In this document: positions 21,304 to 33,625 of the stretch, piece by piece
Layout: each line of letters begins with the position of its first letter
Position numbering within the stretch: position 1 is the stretch's first letter
Assembly: GCA_024734555.1 (NCBI GenBank)
Contig: JANPWX010019236.1
Location: forward strand, 503,688-567,687
Direction: 5' to 3'
From: Trochalopteron elliotii
Lineage: Eukaryota > Chordata > Aves > Passeriformes > Leiothrichidae
DNA: 64,000 nt
Notes under the pieces: generated by a model
Databases searched by the model: none
What the model was told of the DNA's origin: nothing
Seen by the model: the letters and a program-made list of their open reading frames with translations, nothing else
Made by a program: the position numbers and the translations under genes

Positions 21304-22402
21304 CCTGGGTGCAGTGCAGGGGGACAGCAGTGACAAGCCTGGGTGCAGTGCAGGGGGACAGCAGTGACAACAGTGACAAGCCTGGGTGCAGTGCAGGGGG
21401 ACAGCAGTGACAACAGTGACAAGCCTGGGTGCAGTGCAGGGGGACAGCAGTGACAACAGTGACAAGCCTGGGTGCAGTGCAGGGGGACAGCAGTGACAAC
21501 AGTGACAAGCCTGGGTGCAGTGCAGGGGGACAGCAGTGACAACAGTGACAAGCCTGGGTGCAGTGCAGGGGGACAGCAGTGACAACAGTGACAAGCCTGG
21601 GTGCAGTGCAGGGGGACAGCAGTGACAACAGTGACAAGCCTGGGTGCAGTGCAGGGGGACAGCAGTGACAACAGTGACAAGCCTGGGTGCAGTGCAGGGG
21701 GACAGCAGTGACAACAGTGACAAGCCTGGGTGCAGTGCAGGGGGACAGCAGTGACAACAGTGACAAGCCTGGGTGCAGTGCAGGGGGACAGCAGTGACAA
21801 CAGTGACAAGCCTGGGTGCAGTGCAGGGGGACAGCAGTGACAACAGTGACAAGCCTGGGTGCAGTGCAGGGGGACAGCAGTGACAACAGTGACAAGCCTG
21901 GGTGCAGTGCAGGGGGACAGCAGTGACAACAGTGACAAGCCTGGGTGCAGTGCAGGGGGACAGCAGTGACAACAGTGACAAGCCTGGGTGCAGTGCAGGG
22001 GGACAGCAGTGACAACAGTGACAAGCCTGGGTGCAGTGCAGGGGGACAGCAGTGACAACAGTGACAAGCCTGGGTGCAGTGCAGGGGGACAGCAGTGACA
22101 ACAGTGACAAGCCTGGGTGCAGTGCAGGGGGACAGCAGTGACAACAGTGACAAGCCTGGGTGCAGTGCAGGGGGACAGCAGTGACAACAGTGACAAGCCT
22201 GGGTGCAGTGCAGGGGGACAGCAGTGACAACAGTGACAAGCCTGGGTGCAGTGCAGGGGGACAGCAGTGACAACAGTGACAAGCCTGGGTGCAGTGCAGG
22301 GGGACAGCAGTGACAACAGTGACAAGCCTGGGGTGCAGTGCAGGGGGACAGCAGTGACAACAGTGACAAGCCTGGGTGCAGTGCAGGGGGACAGCAGTGA
22401 CA
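21304..22402 (+). repeat. 43-bp minisatellite, 26 repeat starts
   Basis: A unit beginning CCTGGGTGCAGTGCAGG repeats head to tail. Unit starts fall at 21304, 21338, then every 43 bp from 21381 to 22327, and finally 22371. The first unit is 34 bp, 23 units are exactly 43 bp, one is 44 bp (an extra G) and the last is partial. The 34-bp unit lacks one copy of a 9-bp internal duplication (CAGTGACAA). By eye the 43-bp units are identical. Because 43 is not a multiple of three, the minus strand stays open in all three frames, giving spurious 378-444 codon frames with a 43-residue periodicity. Confidence 0.97.
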
Positions 22403-25004
22403 GACACAGGATGCAGGGCTGCCTGCAGGGGGACAGCAGGTCCTGCCACCCCAGGCTCTGCAGCACAGCTGGGGGACACTGGCTGCTCTCTGGGGTCACT
22501 CCAACAGCCTGATTGCACATTTACCCAACACCCTGACTGCACTCCATCCCAAAGTAAAATTCTCAGGGCTAGGAGAACAGACACCTGAAAAGATTTTCCT
22601 GCTTGGCAAAGCCATCACCAGTCATTTCACAAAAACAACACCACCACGCCCCCCCTAAAAAAAGATCTATTGACAGCTGGGACAGGTCAATAGATATTCC
22701 CATTAAAATGTCTCTGTGGGAAACCTTTCCTGTACCTCTTTCCCAAAACAAAGAGAGTAAGGCAGAAACTGACAGTGGAGGCCTTATTTCTCAGAAGAAA
22801 ATACTTCCTTCTCAGAAGAGTTCTGCAATCTGTCTCAAGATCTGGTAACTTCCATCAGCCCTTTGGAATGAGGGGAGCTTTGCAGTGCTGGCCAAAGTGA
22901 GATTACAGTGTGGACATTTATCCAACAAGGAGGGATTCATAACAATATTTTTTGTTCATCTGTCCATGATTACTTTACCCTCTGTTCCCCACTCTAATTT
23001 TTCCTACTAGTCAAAGGATGGCACAAAATTCGTCAGGAGCTGGTTAAGAAAGAAAAAAAATCACACAGCAGGTACTCCAGGTGAGGAGAGGAATTTAGGA
23101 GCAGGTGGAGTCCTATTCTCATGCTGGCCAAGGAGGAAAGGCCAGACCAGACATTGCCCATGGCCTGGAATCTTCATTAACAGCCTTGTGGCATTGCCTG
23201 AGCCTGCAGAGATGTGATTCAATCCATTTTCCTGATGGAGCTTCCAAGAAGAGGCTCAGTTAAGAGGAAGGAAAACAAAGCCTGAGCACTCTGAGCCTCC
23301 TCCTGCCCTCCCTCACACACCACAGGAGCCACATTTAACAAAGCAGCCCCATGGTTCCCTCCCTGCAGGGCAGGGCTGCTCCTCTGCTGTGCCCTGATCC
23401 AGCCATGCCCAAAACCTGCCCCAGGAGCTGAATTAAAGCTCAGCTCCAAACACCACGGATATCTTAAACTGGAGACAGCACCAAGGAATGAATATTTAAA
23501 AACTTGGGGAAAGTGTCCATTTAGATTAATGCTGTGCTGAAAATAGCACTTCTCTGCAACTCACCAGACTGCTGTTCTGACACTCAGGGCAGTTTAATGG
23601 AGTGATATTCCAGTTACATAAAGTTTCTCGGAAAGAAACACACTTTCCATCACCTGTGTTCTACTCATTTATCTGTAACAATTATTTTTAAAAATATCTT
23701 TTTTTGGTGGACTCACATGCAAGTCATCTCTCTTGGCTAAGACATTTGGGAGACACATTGGGATGATAAACACAAAGCCATCAGCTCTGAGAGCCAAGAA
23801 AGGTGACCTGTCTGTTGATACAGACAAACCAAACTGGGAAAGAGTCCAAGGAGAGGCAGAGAAGAGCTTTTAACCCAGATCAGAGAGCCCTCCCATGGCT
23901 TCCTTGCTGAGATGGAGGTCAGCCCACACAGCCCAGGCCTGAGACATGATTCAGCTGAGGGAGGAAAGATGCTCTGGCACCTTTCAGAGTGCTCAGTTTT
24001 CAGAGCAGTCCAAGGGCCACTGCCACATAACCCAGAATCATCCTTCAGAGCAAGGAGATGATTTTATCCATTTCTTACAGGCAAGAGGCAGAGTGAGAAC
24101 CAGTGAGCTGCTAATAGGAAGGGTTCAGAGGGAGTAATTACTGCTAAAAATCACCATTTATACCTGAACCCTGGTGATGTCACTTCTCTGTGTGACTTCC
24201 AATTTCACCAGGTCCCTTAAAAACCCATCAGGGCTGCCCAGAGCTGCCCAGGTTTGAGCCATGCACAGCCCAGGACCCTCAAAGCAGGGCAGTGTGTTCA
24301 GATATCCCCCTGCACGTCCCAGGTGGAGGCAGCAGAGGGAGGGGAGGGAAGGGAGAGAGAGAGAGGCTTCACTGTTTCAAAACTTGTTCAAGACTGCCAC
24401 CTACTAACACACAGCTGAAATGACTGAAATTGCTCCATGTTTCCAGGCAGAAACTAAACAGAAGACAACTCCGCCCCAGAATTGTACTTATAAAGTTATT
24501 TAACATAAAAAGCATCTTTCTTTTTCTCTTAGTTTTGAGTACAATACCTTGCTGATGATGCCCTGCTATATATCTCCTAACAGTCTCCTTAAGGAGGAAG
24601 AAATTCCTCTCTTTTTCCATCCTATGCATTAACCACTCACATAGTCATTCTTTGAATCCAAAGCCAAGCAGTTTTGTAACTGGAAGATTTGGGGTTACCT
24701 GGAAAGGAGTTTTCCCCACAGGAGAAATCAATGCAGAGCTCTGGAGCCAAAGTGGATGCCCTGACCAGAGAACTGTCCTGATTTTATCTTGTGGCCAGCT
24801 GAAAAGAATTAGCTTCTCCTTAATACAAGATGTAGCTTTTGCCTTTGGTGCTCAGCTGATGATCTTCAGCTGCCCTTGCTGGAGACTCTCCTCACAGCAG
24901 CTGCACCAGTGAGAACTCAGGTTTGCAGACTGGTGTGTGGGTAATGCCTGGAGCCACAGAGAGCTGACAGGACACAAACTCAGCTCTTGTGTGCATTTTT
25001 GTAC
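22403..25004. other. Unique DNA with a short purine tract
   Basis: There is no gene that I can support. A G/A-only tract at about 24335-24366 (GGGA groups then GA repeats) is the only simple repeat of note. Confidence 0.45.
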
Positions 25005-25481
25005 AGGCCAGATATGGACCTGCTGGAGTGGGTCCAGAGGAGGCCCTGGAGCTGGTCCAGGGCTGGAGCCCCTCTGGAGCCAGGCTGGGACACCTGGGGG
25101 TGCTCACCTGGAGAGAAGTTCCAGGGAGAGCTCAGAGCCCCTGCCTGGGCCTAAAGGGGCTCCAGGAGAGCTGGAGAGGGACTGGGGACAAGGGCTGGAG
25201 GGACAGGACACAGGGAATGGCTTTAAGATGAAGGAGGGTGGATTTAGATTAGGTATTAGGAAGGAATTGTTCCCTGTGAGGGTGGGCAGGCCCTGGCACA
25301 GGGTGCCCAGAGCAGCTGTGGCTGCCCCTGGATCCCTGGCAGTGCCCAAGGCCAGGCTGGACATTGGGGCTGGGAGCAGCCTGGGACAGTGGGAGGTGTC
25401 CCTGCCCATGGCAGGGGGCTGGGACTGGACTCTTTAGGGTCTCTACCAACCCAGACCAGTCAAGTGATATTTTATTCTGCT
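25005..25481 (+). mobile_element. CR1 LINE, 5'-truncated 3' end
   Basis: This is a clear match to the 3' end of avian CR1 LINEs. Landmarks include GGAATTGTTCCCTGTGAGGG, GGTGGGCAGGCCCTGGCACAG, GGTGCCCAGAGCAGCTGTGG and GGACTCTTTAGGGTCTCTACC, followed by a tail with ATTTTATTCTG in place of the usual ATTCTATG octamer. The left edge near 25005 is a 5' truncation, normal for CR1. The open frame across it (24937-25437) is a remnant reading in 3' sequence, not a host gene. Orientation is plus. Confidence 0.92.
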
Positions 25482-26051
25482 GTTTTACACTGAACTGTGC
25501 CACTGTTTTGACTAACTTTGCACTGGGGTCACTGACAGCACAGGAGGACAGTGAACAAACCAAACTCCATCAGCTTTACTCACAAACACATCTCTGATTC
25601 CTCTTCTTTCTCTGCCATATGGGACTGCAAAAGAACACAGGGATTTTAAAAGGGGCATTGGGGCAGGCAGCAGGAACTAACTTTTGGTCTGGTGACGTAT
25701 AAATAGTAATCCCACTGCCCTGCACTGTAGGCAGTCATTTGGAGAAAGTGTCCCTTCACCTCAGGAGCTGACACTTCAGTGCCTCGATGGACTCAGCCTC
25801 CCTGCAGATGTTGTCAGTGACAAACCAGGCAGGGGACAGTGCCTGGCGTGGGGACACTGAGCCCTCGCAGCGTTTTGCACCTCCATCGACTGCCCATGAA
25901 CACCACAGACAGGGGCAGCATTTCTGGATCCTGGCTTCTCCCTTCTAGTTTCAGCAATTTTGGAGAAGAAGCCTTGAGCCACTAGTGGTCGTTGTTGTCC
26001 TGCTCTGATTCCCGGAGCTGGTGCCCAACAATTCACCAGCTACAAACCAGG
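25482..26051. other. Unique DNA, no gene seen
   Basis: This is the spacer between the CR1 3' end and the AT-rich island. I see no gene or repeat in it. Confidence 0.4.
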
Positions 26052-26265
26052 TATTTTATATCTTTATTTTTATTTTATATATATATATAAATATTACTGT
26101 GTATATTCATTATTAATAATACTATATATAATATTATTATATAAATATATATGTTTATATAAAATATATTTTATATATTATATTTTATATATTATATATT
26201 TATTACTTTATATATTTTTATTTATATATTTGTATATTTATAATTATTTATATATATATAAAATT
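26052..26265. repeat. AT-rich low-complexity island
   Basis: About 214 bases are made almost only of A and T, with TATATA and ATTTTATAT motifs at irregular spacing. It forms no reading frame and no clean tandem unit. It is probably degenerate (TA)n and would melt easily. Confidence 0.9.
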
Positions 26266-26678
26266 CCAAGGCAGGCACAAAACCTCAGCTCTGCTCATCC
26301 ATGAGGAGACGAACGGGTGCTGCCCCTTCCTGTGAATTATATTCAGTATCAAGGAAAACACAACAGTTTGACAACAATTTGGGCTGGCTGTGCCCAGGAA
26401 AGGCTCCAGAGAGCCCCAGAGATGCTGCTTTGCTTGGGGACTTTGTGTAAACACCGATTTTGGTGCAGCTCCTTTTATCCTGTGTGTCCCTCCACCCGAT
26501 GACAGGCAATTGCAAAGTCACAGGCAAATATGACACCCTGTTTTGGGGGAGCTGGGTGTGTTTGCTGAGGGGTCTGACACAGCAGATCTCCAGCTTCTCC
26601 CAGACAGTCTCTGCAGCACAGAGAGGTAAAAATTTCGGCCCAGACTGACAAAGGGACACAGGACAAAGCACTTTAAAG
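26266..26678. other. Unique DNA, no gene seen
   Basis: GC-richer sequence has overlapping short frames on both strands (for example 26285-26728 minus, which runs into the next LTR). No domain is recognisable. Confidence 0.4.
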
Positions 26679-27100
26679 TGTGCCGCAGTTTCAGGCACAC
26701 GAAGGACGAGGCAGGCACAGCAGGTCAAGGGAAAGCTCCTCTATTTTAATTATTTGACTCCATTCTTATATACATTTGTACAGAGGTGAAGAGATTGGTT
26801 GCACAGGCTGCCACCTCTGACCTGGATGGTGAACGTCACCATCAATCACATTTCTCCTCCCAGAGCAGAAATATGTAAACAACAGATATTTCGAAAAATA
26901 TACATTGTTTTCTTGAAACTGCATGAGAATCTGTACTGCAAGATTTCAAACACTTGCAAGCAAGAAAACTGAGAGCAACAAGAGTGCTCAGGTTTTATGT
27001 CTGCAGCTGGTGGGGCAGAATTCACAGACAGGAGCAGGGCATTCCCAGGGTGGCTGCAAAGGATATTTCCGTGGTGTGCAGAGTTACCCTGGCTGGTCTT
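26679..27100 (-). mobile_element. Probable solitary LTR, family D
   Basis: On the minus strand a TATA box (TGTATATAAG, about 26774-26765) is followed about 25 bases later by ATTAAA (26750-26745), and then about 65 bases to a possible terminus GCCGCACA at 26679. The opposite end is not visible to me and is given roughly. The spacing of promoter, poly(A) signal and terminus suggests an LTR, but there is no second copy in the window to confirm it. Confidence 0.45.
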
Positions 27101-30100
27101 CAGGAGCTTCTCCACCCAGGGGAAGCACATCAGCCTCTGCCCCTTCCAAAAATGCCAGAGGTACACAAATGGTGACCACAGCCATTAGTAAGAGGCTGAA
27201 CTTTACATTTCTAGCTGGATCCACCAGGGAAAGCCTCAGTACCTGTGGACTCTGAAAGGCTCTGGCCTGGCTAAAGGTGGAACACTCCTGGTGAGACTGT
27301 CCTGGGAAGGGTCAGTGAGAAATGAAGATATAAATTCAGGGAAAGGATGAATGCAGCAACTGCCTTCATTTGCTCCAGTTCCCTGCATTTGGCATGCTAA
27401 ACTGAGTTACTGTAAAAACCTCAATCTTTAGTTAAATCTCATGTTACTATTACCATCCAATCATAATCACTGGTCAACACTACAGGGACACCACACTCCT
27501 TGCCCTCTTTCTACTGGCCTCAAAATAACATTTCAGAAAATAGAAAGCCACAGCTTAATTTAAAGCTACTTCAAAAATAGAAAGATTTGATTGCACATTC
27601 ATAACTCTGTGGGTTATGCATATTCACACAAATTCTCTTCACCTGAGCAGGAGCTTTTCAGCTGACTTCAGTGGGGAGAGATAACAGCAATAAAGGAAAA
27701 CCCATCCCTTCACTAGGGAAGGAAGGCAGGAACTTTCTGTGGGACAAGCATGACATGTTACTGCCCATTTCAGACATTTAACAGTGCTCCCATATTTTGC
27801 CCAACCTCTGGTTCAAGAAGACATGGAACACATTACCCACAGATGGACCCCGAGAGGGTCTGACTGACCAGGCAACCTGGAAGAGAAGAGCACCTAAAAC
27901 AGACTAAAATCACTTAGAACAATGTGGGAAAAGGTTGCCAAACAGCTGACCTAAGATTCAATTCAAATTTCACTCTTGTCACTGGGAATTTCTCCAATGA
28001 CTGTGCTGAGCTTTCAATTAAGTCTCAAGTCTATATAAAATGAGAAAGAGAAGAGACATCTCTGGTTTTGCAGAAACCCTCACATCACCTCCACCAGAAG
28101 CCTCCCACGAGACTTTGCAAGCAGTTGTTACTGCTGCACAGACTATGAAAGAGAGACAGCATCCACCTGATTTCCAAGTATCTTCCTCAGTCAGCTGTAA
28201 GAAACCATTCTGAAGCAGTTTTCTGTTTCCTAAAAATTTCTTCTCTTATTTCTTTGAACTTTCTGAGGAGTTGTACTCAGTACTCAGGCATGTTCCAGTA
28301 GTAGATACAGTCAAATATGTTCATAGCATTTATAGAGTGAATGTTCTAGACACTCCTTTTGCTCACTTGCAGACTGTCCCAAAGACTGTGTACTCATTAA
28401 AAAGAAAAAAATTAATTTATTTAAAATCCAGTTCCACATATTTCCATTTTAGTGCAATCTATATTCAAGCAAGCATTTAAATATTCTATTAAAATGGATT
28501 CATCATCAAATATCATGGAATCCAGCAAAATAATAGCTAACATCTTAGTGCTAAGCCTCCATCAGAGTCACACTGGTGCCTTGATACCCCCTTCATTTAT
28601 TTCCAATTCTGGCACCTGTAACCATGGCAACATATACGGAACATTTCAAGCAGAACAGAACTGACAGTCACAATAACAGCACAAAATACCTGAGGTGGGG
28701 AAAAAAGAGGAGAGGCATAAGCAGGTAGTTGTTCAAATTAAAAGCTAATGACAAGAAAACAGCTGGAAACAAATGCTGGCTCACAGAGCCATATTCTCTA
28801 GGCAGATGCATTTCTGCAAACATGGTCGGTTCCATCTTATTAGTTGTGCAGCTATGAAAAGGGAGCTAAAAGAAATATTTTTCCAGCAAAAAGTGTGAAC
28901 TTTAAAAAGTAAGTTGCTGCAAATAGAAAACAAATGTTTATCTGTTGCATGCACATCCAGGAGTATTCAGCATTAGCCCATGAAAAGCAAGTATTTTTTC
29001 CAAAGGCAAACACTCACAGATGAGCTTCAGAGGAACACTATCCATCAAGAAAGAAAAAGAAGTCACCTTTTAAAGAGATTCTAAAAGAATAATTCCATTA
29101 GCCTACATCAAAGAACAGGTTTGAAATGAACATGAGTTAATAAACCATATATGTGTAAACTGGGATAACTTCCTAGACATTTAAGGGAACTAATTAGCAT
29201 TTGAATGCTGTGAAGCAAGAAAGGGAAATTCTATCTTTAAACTGTAACAATCAAAACTAGAAATGAGATTGACCTGTGTGGGAGAGCCTAGCAGGATGCA
29301 GCTGCAAGGTTAGCTGTGAAGGTTTATGGGGCTGGGGCTCAAAAAACACAAAGATCAAGGCCAGCACGAGACCTGCAGGGAGGGCTGGGGGTTTTATCTG
29401 TTACCCCGTGAAGCTGAATTTAGAGAACAGAATTAAAGAACAACAGCTGGGCTTACATCAGCCTCCCCACTGCAGCACCTCACAAGCCAAAAGCTGTGGG
29501 TCAGGCATCAAAACCACCAGGAACTCAGCCAGCAAGGCTCCCTGGAATAAAGGGGAGAAAAATAAGACAAAAGCAAAGATGATATTGAGCTAGAGAGAGG
29601 AGGGAAGGAGGCAGAGCACCTGGGGATTGCTCTGCCAAGGAGAGAGGTTTCCTGTAACCTCCAGGAAACCAACACCAGCTCATTCACCAAACCTGCTCTG
29701 AGATGGTGCTGCTGCCTGAGGCTTCACAGACCCTCCAAAACTGCATATTCCTTTTAGCCAGCTCCTTTAGATCCCTTTCTCCTTCATCAGAAGGAAACAC
29801 AGAAATTCTGCAGCAGCTATTAGGTGGGATAAATCCCATCCTTGCACAGGAAAGAGTGACAGCAAGTGCAACAGGCAGAAGTGGCTGGAGACTGTAAAAA
29901 GGCCTGAACCCATAAAATATATAAATGCAGACAGAAGTCAGAATTTCCAGGATCAGGCACTGTAGCCAGTTATTGTCCCTTTTCAGTGCCTTGTGCCTGA
30001 CACAGCAGGATGGAGTCTGGCATTCACTGCTGATCTCTCTGGGCTGTGCTGGTGGAGTGTGTGTTCTCCTGCTGGGAGCAGCTGCCTCCACCCCACAGCA

Positions 30101-31083
30101 GCTGAAAGGACCAGGGGGAGACTCCTGGGGCAGGGATACCCCTGGAAAACCAGAGACAGTCACAGGGGCCTGAGGAGGGCTTGGCACTCCAGGGGATGAC
30201 ACAAAGCACCCCACACTCTGCCTTAGGCTGTGTGCTCCCTTTTCCCTTGTGCAGGACTTCAGACCCACAGTCCATAATCCCACCAAACACCAAATGCCCC
30301 AGACAGCTCCTGGTGCCACCACAGCACAGGCTGTGTTTCCATGCTGAATCTCCTGGTGCCACTGGGAATTGTGGTTCCCAGTGCTGATGATCCATCACTG
30401 CAGCAGAGGGAGCTGGCAAGGCTTGTTTTTAGGGCAGGGAGCAGAAAGAGGGTCCAGTCCTTTCTTCCATGGTCTTTTACACATTCAAATCTTACTGTGC
30501 AGCAAAGGCCAGTGCAGGATTCAGTAGAAGCAGGGGAAGATCTGGATTAGAGATGGACAACATGGAAATGGAGAAGAACTGGGATATGAGTTAGCAATAA
30601 CTCGGGGGAAAGAGTTAGTGTCTCTTTTCTCACTTGCATCTCAGGAAATGTGACAGTCAAGGCACAGCACACAAAAAAGCTGTCACTCACTGTCATGTGG
30701 CAAGCACCTTGCTCTCCTTCCTCTGGGGAATTTCCTCAGTCACTGGATTTTGTAAAAGACAATATTTTTCCCCAACCATTGTGTGTCTCATTGACTCCTA
30801 TTTTCTTCTTTGTCATTTGTAAGACTCTTCCTCCTGACCCCCAAGAAGGATTTCAGCTTTCCAACCAATTTCTCTAATGCCTTCAGGTTAATGTGGGTTC
30901 AGCAGCAGCAGCAGAGTTTAACAACAGGTTTGGAGCAGCCCTGGCTCAGGGGTGGGAGCAGCAGGGAGGGGTGAGGAAATCCAGACAGGAGCAAAGCACA
31001 GGGTAGAGTCTGCCCGTGCTGCAGTGTCTGGGCACTCTGCTCCAGAGGGAGCCCACAAGGGAGCCTGGGCTCCAGCTGCACAA
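27101..31083. other. Unique DNA, no gene seen
   Basis: This is a long, mostly AT-rich, non-repetitive stretch. A TATA-like TCTATATAAAATGAG at about 28030 is not followed by a poly(A) signal or an LTR terminus, so I do not call an element. GC-rich frames at 29684-30419 overlap each other on both strands. No exon can be defended. Confidence 0.4.
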
Positions 31084-31345
31084 GGCAGCACATCTGCACC
31101 CTGCACATCTGCACAAGATGTATCTGCACACCACACACCTGCACACCTGCACCCTGCACACCTGCACATTTGGACCCTGCACACCTGCACATCTGCACCC
31201 AGCACACCTGGACCCTGCACAGCTGCACCTCTGCACATCTGCACCCAGCACACCTGGACCCTGCACACCTGGACCCCACATATCTGCACCCCACACCTGC
31301 ACCTCCACACACCTGTATTCTGCACACCTGCACCCCTCTCCCCAG
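31084..31345. repeat. Degenerate minisatellite of CTGCAC motifs
   Basis: About 260 bp is built from variants of CACCTGCACCCTGCACAC, CACATCTGCACC and CACACCTGGACC. A higher-order pair (CACATCTGCACCCAGCACAC then CTGGACC) occurs at about 31190 and 31235. Frames in several phases on both strands are open through it (Cys/Val/Gln-rich on minus, His/Leu/Pro-rich on plus) and are artefacts. Confidence 0.9.
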
Positions 31346-33326
31346 GCAAGCCCTGCTCCCAGAGCAGGCACTGCAGCTGTGACCTGACCCTCACCTGACC
31401 CCACAGGTGCCAAGGCCAAAGGGGAACCCCGTGGTCCCCAGCACCCTGAACAGCCCAGCCTCCCCCTGGGAGCCCAGACCCTGCTCAACAATTTGTACAG
31501 AATTTACTTGTGAAATATATTCCGTCGTGAATTACAGATTTAAAGTGCTGGAAAAGGTACCGTGCCCCTTGGGATGCTCCTTCAATGGTTAATTAATCTC
31601 ACTTTTAAACCAGCCTGCTTTTCTTCTAATTTTCGCTGACTTCTTCCATTTCTAGTTACACTTGTTATACTTGTTATACTTTTAACACAGATATAACAGG
31701 TTTTCTATCTTTACTCAGGTGCTGACAGACCAAAATTTTCAGCTTTCCATTTTTTCAAAGAATCTAGTTAATGTTCCAATAAAGAAAACCTTTTCATTTC
31801 AAAATCCCATTAGATCACTTTTATAGAAAGATATCAATTTATTCTTAGACTAGGAACTACAGCAGCAAAACCATTTGCATCCAGTGGTCCTCTATTTTTA
31901 TACCCACTTTCACCTAAAAGCAAAAGTGTGAAAGTCTTAACTCACTCTGGATTTTGATTTCACTTCACACCTTCAAAGCTAATTAGTTACCATTTGGAGT
32001 GAAATGGTATGTTTAACAGCTGTAATGAAAATGTTAATACACTGGCCTTAAGGAGTTCTGACCAGAATGCAAGCTGTCAATAATCTAGTTATTTAATGTA
32101 TTTATTTTTTAATTTTGCATTGTTTGCCATACCAAACTGGACGTTCATATAATGAGAATAATACTCACTAACCTCAAATGATTTAGAGTCATGAAAGTAA
32201 AATGTTGTGTCTCAAGTCTTGCTCCTCAGAAAGTAAAGATGAGCTAATATTTCAAAACAAAAGGTCCTTCAGAGTTGAAAACTGAACTGCGTTCATTGCC
32301 ACTACTTCAGTTTTTATTTTTCTTGTTTGTTTTCACTTTGGCTGGGTCATTTGGAGTGTATTCATTTTGCTCTACACCCACACCCCCAAATCAAGATATG
32401 GCAGTGGAAGGGCACTGAATCTCTGTCCCTTCTTTGTCACCCTGGAAATCTTCTGTATCAGGATAAAGCAGAAGCAAGCAAGCCCCTCTGTCCCTGGGCT
32501 GGTCCTGCTGCAGGACTGGTGTAAAGGGCAGCAGCAGAGCCCAGGATTATTGCTTTACATCTGCCTACTGTTATCTTTCTACCTGTGGAAAATGTTTTAT
32601 GGATTTTTTTACTTTAAAATCATGCTTTATGACTTTGGAATTAGGGGTGAATCCTATTAGGGAGACAAAAGGCTCCTTGTAGTTCATAGCTGTCTAATAG
32701 TGTGAGAGATAGAGACACTATTATACTTGGCACAATATTTAGAGAAATTAATCCTCAAGCACTAAAGATTTGGGGGATTAACAGTGTGAGTGACAGCTGA
32801 GCTCTATCCCTGGATTGTGCCACAAAACCATTTGCCTCCGAGTTGAACATGTTCCTCACTTCCACCTGAGTCAGCACAATTCCTGCTTTTACTGCACTCA
32901 GGTCCCCAGGGGAGATCAACAAACTCATAAATCCTTATTTCATGGTGGTTTGCAAAATTGTCATGTTATTTTCATTTCTAAGATTCCATATGTGCCTTCC
33001 TCCCTTTGTGAAGAAAAAGACATCACCCCTGTATAAAATGCACTACATTTCTAAAGCTCCAAGATTTGATTAAAGAGCTTTGAGACTGTCCATTTTCCAT
33101 AAGAAATGATGTGTAGTGGCCATGCATGTAAACATGCCCTCAAAGTACCATCCAGACCCTCCCAAGCATTGCTTGGAGAAGTCCTGACTAGTGGGAGACC
33201 TAAACTAGTGTGTCCTTGCTCCCTGATTTTCCCCAGCAGGAATGGGGCTGTTCCCCTGGGCTGCAGATGGGAGCAGAGCAGCTCCCATCCCCAGGATGGA
33301 AGGGGGATCCTGCAGGGAGGTGATGC
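31346..33326. other. Unique DNA, no gene seen
   Basis: The part at 31560-32330 is AT-rich and non-repetitive. The part at 33100-33326 may include decayed flanking sequence of the LTR that follows. No gene is visible. Confidence 0.4.
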
Positions 33327-33625
33327 TGTTGTACACCACAAGGACACAGACTCCAACTTCAGAAGGTTGAAAATGACTCCTTTACTTTTTGGGATGTGTC
33401 TCCCTTTTATACTATTTCACACAGCCCAATTGGATTGGTGACACAAAGACAAACCTCTTCACTCACATTGGTCAGAGCAGAGGGACAGCAAGAAGAAGTC
33501 CCTCCTAGGGAAAGGAATGAATAATATAGGTACAGTTTACAAAAACATTTCTCCTGTTTTCAGAAAATTCCATGGGAAAAGAATTTTAGAAAACCAAAAC
33601 ACCTCAGGCATGAAACCAGGGCTAC
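33327..33625 (-). mobile_element. Solitary LTR, family A, copy 2 (inverted)
   Basis: This is the reverse-orientation homologue of 8390-8716. The 3' terminus reads GGTGTACAACA (ending at 33327), the TATA box AGTATAAAAGG lies at about 33414-33404, and the poly(A) signal position reads AGTAAA (33386-33381) instead of AATAAA, so that signal is damaged in this copy. The region upstream of the TATA shares TTTCTCCTGTTT, GAATTTTCTGAAAA-like and CCTGAGGTGTTTTGG blocks with copy 1. The 5' boundary near 33625 is approximate. Confidence 0.65.

Noticed and set aside
21304..22402. CRISPR-like direct repeats
   Set aside because: The repeats are contiguous without unique spacers, and the host is a vertebrate.
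21233..22584. Minus-strand open frames of 378, 407 and 444 codons
   Set aside because: All three are the same 43-bp minisatellite read in three phases. The repeat has no stop in any antisense frame, and the flanks supply only short non-repeat ends.
27790..28140. Possible LTR with TATA-like TCTATATAAAATGAG
   Set aside because: There is no poly(A) signal downstream, no TG...CA termini that I can pair and no second copy.
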